The notes under the pieces: generated by a model
Told to the model about the DNA's origin: nothing
Databases searched by the model: none
What the model saw: only the letters and a program-made list of their open reading frames with translations
Program-made: the position numbers and the translations under genes
Shown: positions 8,313 through 16,603 of the stretch, piece by piece
Position numbering within the stretch: the first letter of the stretch is position 1
Layout: every line of letters starts with the position of its first letter
Assembly (NCBI GenBank): GCA_002371375.1
Contig: DFIB01000061.1
Location: 1-28,526 of the forward strand
Length of the DNA: 28,526 nucleotides
Direction: 5' to 3'
Source of the DNA: Mageeibacillus sp. UBA3708
GTDB taxonomy: Bacteria; Bacillota; Clostridia; Saccharofermentanales; Saccharofermentanaceae

Positions 8313-9377
8313 CTATGCCAGCAGTGTCTGATCAAAAGCGAACAGCGCTTCATTTATCTCAAACACATCATAGTTTCCGTTCTCAATGAAGTACTCGATA
8401 ATGATATCAAATTTGTTGGAGCGGGAGAGTGCAAAACCTGCCTTCATGAGGAGTTCGCGCGTCTCGGCAAGATCAAGTCTCAGGGCTACGGCGAATGCAA
8501 TGACGGTGGGCTTGCTCGGTCTGTAATCCACGTCGCTCCTTATCTTGGAGAAGAGCTTACGGTCAATGTTGGCACGCTTGTAACACTCGACGTCAGTCAT
8601 CCCGGATTCATCTATCTTGCGCAGGAGCATGGAAGAGAAGCTCTCGTCAATCTCATTTATCCTCTGATCGAGACTTCTGTCAACAGCAGCACCGCATGCC
8701 CGGAGCGGAACATCTGCAAGTGATTCCTCTGCCGCTGTTGAATCATTACGCGGGGCTGATCTTTTCTCAAAGATACCTGAAAGAAATGATCCGGCTTTTT
8801 TGGGCGTGCCGGACATTGCGGATCCTGCAGCATAAGCTGCATCTGACAAGACGTTTGTTCTGTCGATGCGCAGTGACAGATCGTCGAATATCTTCCTGTC
8901 GATTGTATAGGCATTCCTGTCGAAGATAACGATATAGACAAGCATGTCGTCACCGGTCAGGAGGAAATCCTTTATCTCACTGACGGCAACAGAGAGTGCC
9001 TGATCTTTGGGATAACCGTACGCACCTGACGATATCAGCGGGAATGCCAAAGAGCTTAATCCTTTGGAAGATGCGATCTCAAGTGATCTCCTGTAGCATG
9101 ACCTCAGGAGCATCTCCTCGTTGTGCGACCCTCCGTTCCAGACCGGTCCCACTGTATGGATGACATATCTGCAGGGAAGAGCACCGGCGGAAGTTATCTT
9201 GGCTTCTCCCGTATCACATCCGTTAAGTGTGCGGCACTCTGCAAGAAGCGAAGGACCTGCCGCGCGGTGTATCGCACCGTCGACACCGCCGCCGCCAAGC
9301 AATGAATTATTGGCGGCGTTAACTATGGCGTCGACATGCATTGTCGTTATGTTATCCTGAACGATCAGAAGAGGCAT
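8313..9377 (-). CDS. MacroD-type macro domain protein with C-terminal HTH-like domain
   Basis: A 354-residue protein. Residues 1-165 form a macro domain (binds or hydrolyses ADP-ribose or O-acetyl-ADP-ribose and can remove ADP-ribose from proteins): [18 protein letters not shown] at 20-37 with the ADP-ribose-binding Asn and Gly-rich loop, and ISSGAYGYP at 115-123. Residues 170-245 are a low-complexity linker. Residues 247-354 are a conserved module beginning [19 protein letters not shown] and ending [14 protein letters not shown]; it looks like an XRE-like helix-turn-helix fold seen behind macro domains in other Firmicutes. Start: ATG follows the upstream lipoprotein TGA after a single base, and no clear ribosome site is visible, so translation probably depends on coupling. 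It is flanked by lipoprotein and vWA genes on the same strand. Confidence 0.88.
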   Translation of the reverse strand: MPLLIVQDNITTMHVDAIVNAANNSLLGGGGVDGAIHRAAGPSLLAECRTLNGCDTGEAKITSAGALPCRYVIHTVGPVWNGGSHNEEMLLRSCYRRSLEIASSKGLSSLAFPLISSGAYGYPKDQALSVAVSEIKDFLLTGDDMLVYIVIFDRNAYTIDRKIFDDLSLRIDRTNVLSDAAYAAGSAMSGTPKKAGSFLSGIFEKRSAPRNDSTAAEESLADVPLRACGAAVDRSLDQRINEIDESFSSMLLRKIDESGMTDVECYKRANIDRKLFSKIRSDVDYRPSKPTVIAFAVALRLDLAETRELLMKAGFALSRSNKFDIIIEYFIENGNYDVFEINEALFAFDQTLLA

Positions 9378-9378
9378 G

Positions 9379-10050
9379 TCACACGTCCGATATCAGATGG
9401 AGATCAAAATCTTCACAGATGCCGTCAACGATATCAAGACCCTTTGTATTGTTGTAGCCGTAGGCAACTATGAGCATTACCGTCTTGCCATCACGGTATA
9501 CTCCGACACCGGCGCTGTTATCATTATCAACTATCGTCATTACCGAATAGCTGATGCCTTCTTCTTCCCCTTCGTCATTTTTTGCTGATTTATTGGATGC
9601 TTTAGGCTGGATCCCTTCATGAATATCATCGAAATAATCTTCCGCATCCTCCTCATCTTCAAACACGACAGAATAAACATATTCGATATGACCGTCGTCA
9701 TCTGATTTGATCTTGCCCGTACAGTAAACTGCTGCTTCTGTCATATCATCATCATAGAAATTATCGATGATCGGAAGAATACAGATGCTCTTTTTGCTAA
9801 GGACAGTCTTGATATCTTTGCCTTCAAGCCTGATAACAGCTCCATCCTCAACATTTGCCGACACAGCGTCTGATTTGATATCGTCAAGAAATGAGGAGAA
9901 TTTCCTGGCACTGTCATAGACCTCGGCTTCTTTATCTTCAGCATATGACACCAATTTATCCGGTGAGAGTCTGCTGCCGCCGAAGCATCCTGTCAATGAG
10001 ACGGACATGGATATGCAGAGAAGTGTGGAAATTATTTTTGCTGATCTCAT
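9379..10050 (-). CDS. Lipoprotein of a four-member local paralogous family (copy 3)
   Basis: A 223-residue predicted lipoprotein with lipobox S-L-T-G-C (Cys22). The mature sequence opens with [25 protein letters not shown] and then shows [38 protein letters not shown] and [10 protein letters not shown]. These match, in order, the landmarks of the lipoproteins at 3515-4252, 4277-5059 and 10063-10746. ATG follows GGAGGTTAAG. It starts 12 bases after copy 4 ends, and the macro-domain gene begins one base after its own stop, so all three are likely on one mRNA. Function unknown. The acidic DAEDYFD segment is the family hallmark. Confidence 0.85.
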   Translation of the reverse strand: MRSAKIISTLLCISMSVSLTGCFGGSRLSPDKLVSYAEDKEAEVYDSARKFSSFLDDIKSDAVSANVEDGAVIRLEGKDIKTVLSKKSICILPIIDNFYDDDMTEAAVYCTGKIKSDDDGHIEYVYSVVFEDEEDAEDYFDDIHEGIQPKASNKSAKNDEGEEEGISYSVMTIVDNDNSAGVGVYRDGKTVMLIVAYGYNNTKGLDIVDGICEDFDLHLISDV

Positions 10051-10062
10051 CTTAACCTCCGG

Positions 10063-10746
10063 TCAATCGTCGAAATCAATGTCATAATCATCATCGTCAT
10101 CATCATTAAGTTCCCGGCTCTCCGCCATCGGCAGACCGAGTCCGTCACACATATCATATATCTCATCAAGTCCCTTATTTGACATCTGCGCGATAATGAG
10201 AACGTTGCTGCCATCGGTATAAACGGCCATTCCGATATGTTCCCCGTTATAGGAGGCAGCGGCAGTCGAGTATTCGATCCCTCCGTCCTCTCCTTCATCT
10301 ATCTCAGCACCGAAAGAACTGTACATTGATATCTGACTTGCGTATTTATCGTAGTAATCCTCCGCATCATCTTCATTCTCAAATGAAGCGGCAACTGCCG
10401 TTATCTGGTTGTTGGAAGAAGGTCTCTTGAGGTAGAGAGTTATCTCATCCATGTCATCATTGGCGAACTCGTTGAAAGCACTCATATCTCCGCCCTTCTC
10501 ATCGATCAGATCCATAAGATCATCAACATTCAGCTTCATGACCAATCCGTTATCCTCGGTCTCTTCCTCGATGTCATCGTCTTCGAAAGCGTCTTCAATA
10601 TCGTCAATACTGTCAAATGCGACTGCTCCGTCAGATTTTGCATAAGAGTAAAGCGCGTCAGGTGTAATACTGCCTTTGCCGGAACATCCTGCTATTGATA
10701 ACATTAATGCGCCGCAAAGGACTGCTGACAATACTTTTTTGCTCAT
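10063..10746 (-). CDS. Lipoprotein of a four-member local paralogous family (copy 4)
   Basis: A 227-residue predicted lipoprotein. The start at 10746 (MSKKVLSAVLCGALML) is chosen because AGGAGGCT lies directly upstream at optimal spacing; an upstream in-frame ATG at 10785 would add a poor N-terminus and run through the promoter. Lipobox S-I-A-G-C (Cys21). The mature protein contains GSITPDALYSYAKSDGAVAFDSIDD, the NGLVMKLNVDDL segment, FENEDDAEDYYDKYAS and GGIEYSTAAASY, the family landmarks. The C-terminus is a run of aspartates (NDDDDDDYDIDFDD), unlike the other three copies. It is the first gene of a minus-strand set that continues into copy 3, the macro protein and possibly the vWA gene. 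Confidence 0.85.
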   Translation of the reverse strand: MSKKVLSAVLCGALMLSIAGCSGKGSITPDALYSYAKSDGAVAFDSIDDIEDAFEDDDIEEETEDNGLVMKLNVDDLMDLIDEKGGDMSAFNEFANDDMDEITLYLKRPSSNNQITAVAASFENEDDAEDYYDKYASQISMYSSFGAEIDEGEDGGIEYSTAAASYNGEHIGMAVYTDGSNVLIIAQMSNKGLDEIYDMCDGLGLPMAESRELNDDDDDDYDIDFDD

Positions 10747-10840
10747 AAAAAGCCTCCTGTTTATGGATTTTAGCGAATGATACAATTATAATACTTTTGT
10801 TTATAAAAATCTTTATTTTTCGCGGGGCAGAGACAAACTG
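10747..10840. promoter_or_regulatory. Divergent AT-rich promoter region, lipoprotein copy 4 / cysteine synthase
   Basis: This AT-rich gap contains ATTATAAT at 10785-10792, which gives TATAAT on both strands (10787-10792 on plus, 10790-10785 on minus). No consensus -35 is found on either side. AAAAAT-CTTT-ATTTTT at 10805-10820 is a small AT inverted repeat. The arrangement suggests overlapping divergent promoters that could compete, but this is inferred from hexamers alone. Confidence 0.4.
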
Positions 10841-11773
10841 ATGTATTGCAACAATATACTGGAAGCTATAGGGAATACGCCTTTGGTAAGGCTGAACAGA
10901 CTGACTGATGAAGACAGTGCCAAGGTGCTTGTCAAGTTCGAAGCGACGAATATCGGCGGCTCGATCAAGACGAGAACGGCATATAACATGATACTGGCAG
11001 CGGAGGAAGAGGGGCTCATCGGCACTGATTCCATAATCGTTGAACCCACATCCGGTAATCAGGGGATAGGACTGGCTCTTGTAGGTGCCGTCAGGGGATA
11101 CAGGACAATAATAATCATGCCGGATTCCGTCAGTGAGGAGCGCCGCAAACTCGTGCGCCACTATGGAGCCGAAGTCAAGCTTATACATGATTACGGTGAT
11201 ATCGGGCAGTGCATAGACGAGTGCCTTAAGGCGGCACTGAGGATGAAGGAGAAGAATCCGAAGGTTTTTGTTCCGCAGCAGTTCGCGAATATTAATAATG
11301 TGCTTGCCCATAAGAAGTCTACTGTCGCGGAGATATTTGAAGATCTCGGCGGACGCGTGGTTGACGGCTTCTGTTCAGGCATCGGTACGGGAGGAACGCT
11401 CACCGGGATCGGCGAGGAACTTAAGTCCAGATTCCCGGGTATCGAGATCTGGGCAGTGGAGCCGGAGAATGCCGCGATCCTGGCAGGCGGCACCATAGGC
11501 ACCCATTTGCAGATGGGTATCGGTGACGGTATTATCCCTGAGATATTCAACAGGGACATCTATGATGATGTGTGCATCATAACTGACAAAGAGGCGATCG
11601 ACATGTCCAAACGCCTGGCCAAGGAGGAAGGCCTGATGTGCGGTATATCCAGCGGTACGAATGTTGCTGCCGCCCTCAAGATGGCAAAGCAGCTGGGTCC
11701 CGGCAAGACTGTCCTGACAGTGCTTCCGGATACTGCCGAGAGATATTTCTCGACACCATTGTTCGGAGAGTGA
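10841..11773 (+). CDS. cysK: Cysteine synthase-family PLP enzyme
   Basis: A 310-residue fold-type II PLP enzyme of the CysK/CBS family, which normally makes cysteine from O-acetylserine and sulfide. Seen: N-terminal IGNTPLVRLNRL; the PLP lysine Lys43 in GGSIKTRTAY; substrate loop EPTSGNQGIGLAL; phosphate-binding GIGTGGTLTGIGE; and CGISSGTN near the C-terminus. Two motifs differ from the usual CysK text, which I expect as GGSVKDR and TSGNTG: here KTR and SGNQG. That places it in a side branch, so its substrate may not be O-acetylserine. The symbol is a family label only. The ribosome site is weak (GGGGCAGAG). The next gene begins three bases after its stop, suggesting co-transcription with the peptidase. 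Confidence 0.82.
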   Translation: MYCNNILEAIGNTPLVRLNRLTDEDSAKVLVKFEATNIGGSIKTRTAYNMILAAEEEGLIGTDSIIVEPTSGNQGIGLALVGAVRGYRTIIIMPDSVSEERRKLVRHYGAEVKLIHDYGDIGQCIDECLKAALRMKEKNPKVFVPQQFANINNVLAHKKSTVAEIFEDLGGRVVDGFCSGIGTGGTLTGIGEELKSRFPGIEIWAVEPENAAILAGGTIGTHLQMGIGDGIIPEIFNRDIYDDVCIITDKEAIDMSKRLAKEEGLMCGISSGTNVAAALKMAKQLGPGKTVLTVLPDTAERYFSTPLFGE

Positions 11774-11776
11774 TAA

Positions 11777-14700
11777 ATGACAGCAAAAGAACGCAGTAAG
11801 GTCTTATTTGGGATAGTCCCCGTTGCCGTTCTCATCGCCGCGATCGTGGCAGTCTGCTATATGACGGCATTAAGGTTCGGCAATGATGTTCCGGAGACTC
11901 CTGCCGGATCTTCGGCTGTTCCTGAGAATAATACTCCTCAGGTGACGCTGATGATCTACATGATCGGTTCGGATCTGGAATCCAAGAGTGCTTCGGCAAC
12001 GACTGACCTGGAGGAGATGGCAGGCAGCGGCATAGACACATCGATGGTCAACCTGCTTGTTCTGTCGGGCGGAAGCGAGAAATGGCATAACGGTCTGCCG
12101 CCGGATGAGATAACTTTGCAGATATTGACAAGTGACGGATTCAGAAAGCTTGATTATACGGACACCGGATCTATGGGTGATTCCGGATGCCTTCAGAGAT
12201 TCCTTGATTATTCATATGCCAATTACAAGACGGATAAGTTTGATCTGATCCTCTGGGATCACGGCAACGGACCTCTGATCGGATATGGCAAGGATACACT
12301 CAACAACAATGATTCCCTGACGCTTAATGAGATGAAGACTGCTCTTGAAGGATCCGTGTTCGGGCAGGATAATAGGCTCGGCTTTATAGGTTTTGATGCT
12401 TGCCTGATGGCATCGGCAGAGCTGGTGCTGACACTTGATGATTTTTCAGGTTATCTTGTGGCCTCCCAGGAGATAGAGCCTGTGTTCGGCTGGAATTATT
12501 CATTCCTCAAGGACTGCGGCAAAGTGTCTGACGAGGAGCTCGCAAAGGAGATCGCAGACTGCTATAAGAAGTACAGCGAAGAGTATTTCGCGGATAAGGA
12601 GTTCATGAGGTCTCCGGTCACGATGTCGGTGACGGATCTTACCAAAGCCGGTGAGCTTGAGAAGTCGATAGATGAGTTCTTTGCCGTGGTATCTAAGGAT
12701 GTAAGCGGCCATTATGCCGAGCTTGCCAAAGCGCGTACGGAGATCAAGTCGCCGGGACGCGGAAGCACCGGGTCGGAGTATGATTTCGTTGATCTCATGT
12801 CCATGGCGGATGCGATGTCGGAGGACTACAAGGATCAGGCTGCAAAGATCAAAGAAGCACTCGCCGATGCAGTGGTTTACAATGTAGCCAGTGAAGAGGA
12901 TTATTGCGGACTGAGCTTCTATTACCCGTTCTACAATAAGAACTATTACAGGAACTCCTGGCACGATGAATATGTCAAGCTCGGACTGTTCAGCGATTAC
13001 ACCGGTTACCTGGCGAGGTTCGATCAGATCTGGCTGGGCTCTGATTATTCCGATTATTTTGAGACGTTTAACAGCATCGAAGCAGGAAGTGAGCTCAATT
13101 CATTTACGCTTCAGCTGACGCCGGAACAGCAGAAGTATTACCTTAAGAGCGGTTATTATATAATGCGCAAGTTCATCGATCCCGACGACGGACATGAGGA
13201 GTACAGCGCCGTGTACTACAGTTCCGTTACTGACTATGATGACGGGGTAATTACAGCTGATTACAACGGCAAGGCACTGTTCTTCGTAACTGATTACGGT
13301 GAGAAAGTCATACCGCTTGTCAAGCAGACTGACTACAATGACGGCGTGTCGGAATTCTTCTCGTATTTCACGCTGTGCAACAATGATTTCGGGACAGGTG
13401 CGGAAGACTCCTACATATCCTGCGAGATGCATTTCAGCTATGACGGCAACGAGGATAAGGTGGCAATTGACGGTATCTACGAGATCGATGATTCGGAACT
13501 GTCATCGGGTAAGAGAACACCTGTTGATCCTAAGGACTGGGTTTACTACAGGATCTCTCATCTTCCGAGTAAGATCCTGACCAGAAATGACAACGGCACC
13601 ATCAAGGATTATTTCGAATGGGATAAAGGCAACTGGATGATGTGGAATGAACTGGCTACCGCAGATAATGTCAGGCCTTCCTATGAGACACTTTACAACG
13701 ACGGTTCAGAGTATTTCATAATGTTCGACATCGGAGATGTTCAGGGCGGAAGATACTGCTCGGAGATGTTCCCGATCATTTTGTCGGATGACCCCGGTGT
13801 CAGTGAGGCTGACATTAATGATTTCACCTGGGGCAATGACGGGGTCGAAGTCTTTGATGACAAGGGCATAAAGGTATCCCTCAAGTATTCGCTTGCACCT
13901 GACGGCAAGGTTTATCTCTATCTCGGATCCGAGAGAGATCAGAAGCAGGATTACAGCGTATCACTTGCGAACGTTACGATAAACGGCAGATCCGAAGTAG
14001 ACAGAACGTTTTACTTTATCAAGGGCGAACCTGAATGGAAGACGGTATATGACCTCACGGACATCCTCAAGGATGGTACAAACAAAATCGAATTCATGCT
14101 CGAAGTAAAGGAAAGCCAATCGCGCGCCACGATAGCAAGGCAGCCGGTCAGAGTGACCATCCCGGATACTGCGCCTGAACCCGCTGCCATGATCAGTCCG
14201 GTGATGGGGGCAAGTGCAGAGAAACAGACTGTTTACAGTGATGACGATCTCGAGATCAGCCTTAAGTATCTCGGATATTACGCCGGTACAGACGGATTGT
14301 TCTACAGCAATAACATGACTGTCGAGCTTGATGTGAAGAACAAGACCGGAAGCGCAGCGGAATATAATTTTGAAGGCATCATCGTTAACGGCATCTACAT
14401 TCAGAACAAGGGCGATGAGATGACCGTTAAGCCGGGCAAGGTATGTTCTGACAAGATCGATATATCTGACAGTACCATCCAAAGCGCAGGTCTTAAATGG
14501 GGCGCCATCTACTGGAATGACGATGATAAACTGCCTCATATAGATAAGATAGAGTCCCTGTCACTGGTGGTCAGGATGAACGATACGATCTATATCTGTG
14601 AACCCAAGCTTAAGGAACACGCGACGGATGTTGCCCCTGTGATAGGAGATGATATACTATACGAGGATGACACGATCAAGGTGGTTGTTGCCCCGGGCGG

Positions 14701-14962
14701 CAAGACGAACAAAGGCGATAATATTGTAAATCTGTTCAATTTGTGGATAATTAATAAGACGGACAGATACAGAGTATTCAAGGTCTGCGAATCAGATGAT
14801 TCCACAGTTCTGAACTTCGGTGATATCGTGGAGATACCCGGAGGTTACGCTGTAACAAGCGTCATAGTAGACTCGGGTGATCTTGGCGGTAAGTGGCCTT
14901 TGTATTACATTACCACTGTTGATGGGACTTACAGGTCGGCTGATTTTGAATTGAGATATTGA
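11777..14962 (+). CDS. Membrane-anchored clostripain-like (C11) cysteine peptidase
   Basis: A 1061-residue predicted cell-surface peptidase. A single hydrophobic segment (residues 9-31) with no lipobox anchors the N-terminus. The C11 catalytic domain follows: MIYMIGSDLES at about 59-69, catalytic His162 in LWDHGNG and catalytic Cys209 in GFDACLMASAEL. The chain is far longer than the catalytic core. After roughly residue 680 there appear to be three related beta-rich modules, opening with KGIKVSLKY (about 696), DDLEISLKY (about 823) and DTIKVVVAP (about 965). C11 enzymes of this type cleave after basic residues and often self-process. The ribosome site GGAGAG lies within the end of the preceding gene. 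It is followed after 18 bases by a second exported peptidase, which suggests a proteolytic pair. Confidence 0.88.
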   Translation: MTAKERSKVLFGIVPVAVLIAAIVAVCYMTALRFGNDVPETPAGSSAVPENNTPQVTLMIYMIGSDLESKSASATTDLEEMAGSGIDTSMVNLLVLSGGSEKWHNGLPPDEITLQILTSDGFRKLDYTDTGSMGDSGCLQRFLDYSYANYKTDKFDLILWDHGNGPLIGYGKDTLNNNDSLTLNEMKTALEGSVFGQDNRLGFIGFDACLMASAELVLTLDDFSGYLVASQEIEPVFGWNYSFLKDCGKVSDEELAKEIADCYKKYSEEYFADKEFMRSPVTMSVTDLTKAGELEKSIDEFFAVVSKDVSGHYAELAKARTEIKSPGRGSTGSEYDFVDLMSMADAMSEDYKDQAAKIKEALADAVVYNVASEEDYCGLSFYYPFYNKNYYRNSWHDEYVKLGLFSDYTGYLARFDQIWLGSDYSDYFETFNSIEAGSELNSFTLQLTPEQQKYYLKSGYYIMRKFIDPDDGHEEYSAVYYSSVTDYDDGVITADYNGKALFFVTDYGEKVIPLVKQTDYNDGVSEFFSYFTLCNNDFGTGAEDSYISCEMHFSYDGNEDKVAIDGIYEIDDSELSSGKRTPVDPKDWVYYRISHLPSKILTRNDNGTIKDYFEWDKGNWMMWNELATADNVRPSYETLYNDGSEYFIMFDIGDVQGGRYCSEMFPIILSDDPGVSEADINDFTWGNDGVEVFDDKGIKVSLKYSLAPDGKVYLYLGSERDQKQDYSVSLANVTINGRSEVDRTFYFIKGEPEWKTVYDLTDILKDGTNKIEFMLEVKESQSRATIARQPVRVTIPDTAPEPAAMISPVMGASAEKQTVYSDDDLEISLKYLGYYAGTDGLFYSNNMTVELDVKNKTGSAAEYNFEGIIVNGIYIQNKGDEMTVKPGKVCSDKIDISDSTIQSAGLKWGAIYWNDDDKLPHIDKIESLSLVVRMNDTIYICEPKLKEHATDVAPVIGDDILYEDDTIKVVVAPGGKTNKGDNIVNLFNLWIINKTDRYRVFKVCESDDSTVLNFGDIVEIPGGYAVTSVIVDSGDLGGKWPLYYITTVDGTYRSADFELRY

Positions 14963-14980
14963 TTAACGGGAGGGTTGGAG

Positions 14981-16564
14981 ATGAAAAGAACAATTGCATC
15001 TAAGTTCCTGGCAGCATTACTGTCAGTTACCGTGTGTGCAGGTCTTGCCTCATGTGCGGGAACGGACGCATCTGAAGCATCGATCTCGACGGGAGTTGAA
15101 GAAGGACGTAAAGGTGAGGTGGCACCTTCCGATGTGCCGTCTGATGTTCCGACTAACAGTTCGGAGTATTCCAAGTCCAAGGTATCGCACGACGAGATGA
15201 CGGGAGTTAATTACGTAATGATCTACGATCCCTACATCTACGATGAGGGCAACAAGAACGATCTCAGCACGGGTCTTTCCACAGGCAAGCTCGACGGTCA
15301 GATAGTGACAGGCCAGAACCGTGGGGGGGATGACAATCCCGAGGATCTCGGACTCCATGATATGATCTCACAGTCAGATATCAACGGCGGTCTTGAGGGG
15401 ATCAATGTTAACTATGACGGAAGCCGTGCATCAGGATTTGATCCTGTATACAGGCTCGGTGACAAGCACACATTCTATCACTATGACAAGGAACTCAAGA
15501 GCAGGGAGGAAGACAAGTTCAAGTGCGTCTATGAAGGTGACCACTGCTATATCTGGAGCCTTGATGATTCCATTGGCAAGAGTGATGCGGAAGCTTTAGG
15601 AAATGAATTCGATAATGTCATCTACGATAAGGATGTGCAGTGCTTCGGAACTCCCCGCTTTGTTGAGAACGGAGGAAAGGTCAACATCCTTTTCTACGAG
15701 ATGAGAAGAGATCTCGGCGGGTTCTTTGCGATGGTCGATATCTATTCATCGGCTGAGGTCACGAAGAGCGATATAAGCAGATATGGTCTTAACACAGATC
15801 ATGCGATCATCAATGTCAATTCCACGAGAGTGAAGACGGATCCGGATTTTGTTAAGTCCACACTGTCACACGAGTTCCAGCATCTGATCTGCGCATCTGA
15901 TTCATTCAAGGCACCCGGAACGCCATTCATGCGCACATGGCTGAATGAGTCGATGTCTGCTTTCGCGGAGGATTATGTATATGACGGAATAAAGGAGAAG
16001 GAGCATTACAACATCCTTTATTATCTCAGCGACAGATTCCGCAAGGGTCAGTCACTCTATAATTTCTCTATTGAGAATGACCAGTATATCGGTGCATACG
16101 GAACGGTGTACCTCTTCGCCGAATATCTTGAGAAGCATGCGGGGAAGGAAGTGTTCAGCAACATTCACCGCTACTGGGCGGACAAGGGATATCCGCAGCT
16201 GACCGAGTCGGAAGCGCTTTATTTCAGCGTGCCCGAGTCATTCCGCAACGAGATAGCCGGAAAGTATGATTTTTCTGCCGAGGTGTCAGGCAAGATTGGA
16301 AATGAGTACGACCAGTGGATGAGCAAGCTCACTCTGGATTTCTTCATTGAGACAACAAAGCCCGATCTTGCACGTCTCAAGAGCAGTGAACAGAAGTATA
16401 TCTATTCAATGCTGTATGATGAGGTCAATCCTGCAACTATCGAAGGCGGCGGAAGGATCATCGTTGCTACCGAGAACGGTACATTCAAGGTCCCCGATGA
16501 TGCAGACAAAGGTCTGATATATGTCGGCTTTGACAAGGACTTCAACGTGGTAGGAATCAACTGA
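14981..16564 (+). CDS. Exported lipoprotein zinc metallopeptidase, M30-like
   Basis: A 527-residue lipoprotein with lipobox L-A-S-C (Cys25) followed by a Ser/Glu/Pro-rich spacer. The zinc site is HEFQH (residues 297-301) in TLSHEFQHLI, and the third ligand is probably Glu323 in TWLNESMSAFAEDYV. This HEXXH plus WLNE-x-SAFAE layout resembles hyicolysin-like M30 peptidases; the exact family needs a profile search. The ATG at 14981 is chosen over TTG at 14975 because GGGAGGG ends six bases before the ATG and would abut the TTG. The gene lies between the C11 peptidase and an AAA+ ATPase on the same strand, with short gaps. It probably acts on extracellular proteins or on the neighbouring peptidase, which is inference. 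Confidence 0.83.
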   Translation: MKRTIASKFLAALLSVTVCAGLASCAGTDASEASISTGVEEGRKGEVAPSDVPSDVPTNSSEYSKSKVSHDEMTGVNYVMIYDPYIYDEGNKNDLSTGLSTGKLDGQIVTGQNRGGDDNPEDLGLHDMISQSDINGGLEGINVNYDGSRASGFDPVYRLGDKHTFYHYDKELKSREEDKFKCVYEGDHCYIWSLDDSIGKSDAEALGNEFDNVIYDKDVQCFGTPRFVENGGKVNILFYEMRRDLGGFFAMVDIYSSAEVTKSDISRYGLNTDHAIINVNSTRVKTDPDFVKSTLSHEFQHLICASDSFKAPGTPFMRTWLNESMSAFAEDYVYDGIKEKEHYNILYYLSDRFRKGQSLYNFSIENDQYIGAYGTVYLFAEYLEKHAGKEVFSNIHRYWADKGYPQLTESEALYFSVPESFRNEIAGKYDFSAEVSGKIGNEYDQWMSKLTLDFFIETTKPDLARLKSSEQKYIYSMLYDEVNPATIEGGGRIIVATENGTFKVPDDADKGLIYVGFDKDFNVVGIN

Positions 16565-16603
16565 CATGTCAAAGGTTTACGGCCGGGACTGAGAGGGTAA
16601 TAT

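Noticed and set aside
8252..8389. Small plus-strand frame starting MDREWSHVK behind GGAGG
   Set aside because: The ribosome site is only about two bases from ATG and most of the frame is antisense to the macro-domain gene.
12500..12964. Minus-strand frame inside the C11 peptidase gene
   Set aside because: Shadow frame of the peptidase coding sequence; composition is not protein-like and there is no upstream signal.
14975..14980. TTG start for the metallopeptidase lipoprotein
   Set aside because: The ribosome site GGGAGGG abuts it; the ATG at 14981 has correct spacing and gives a normal signal peptide.
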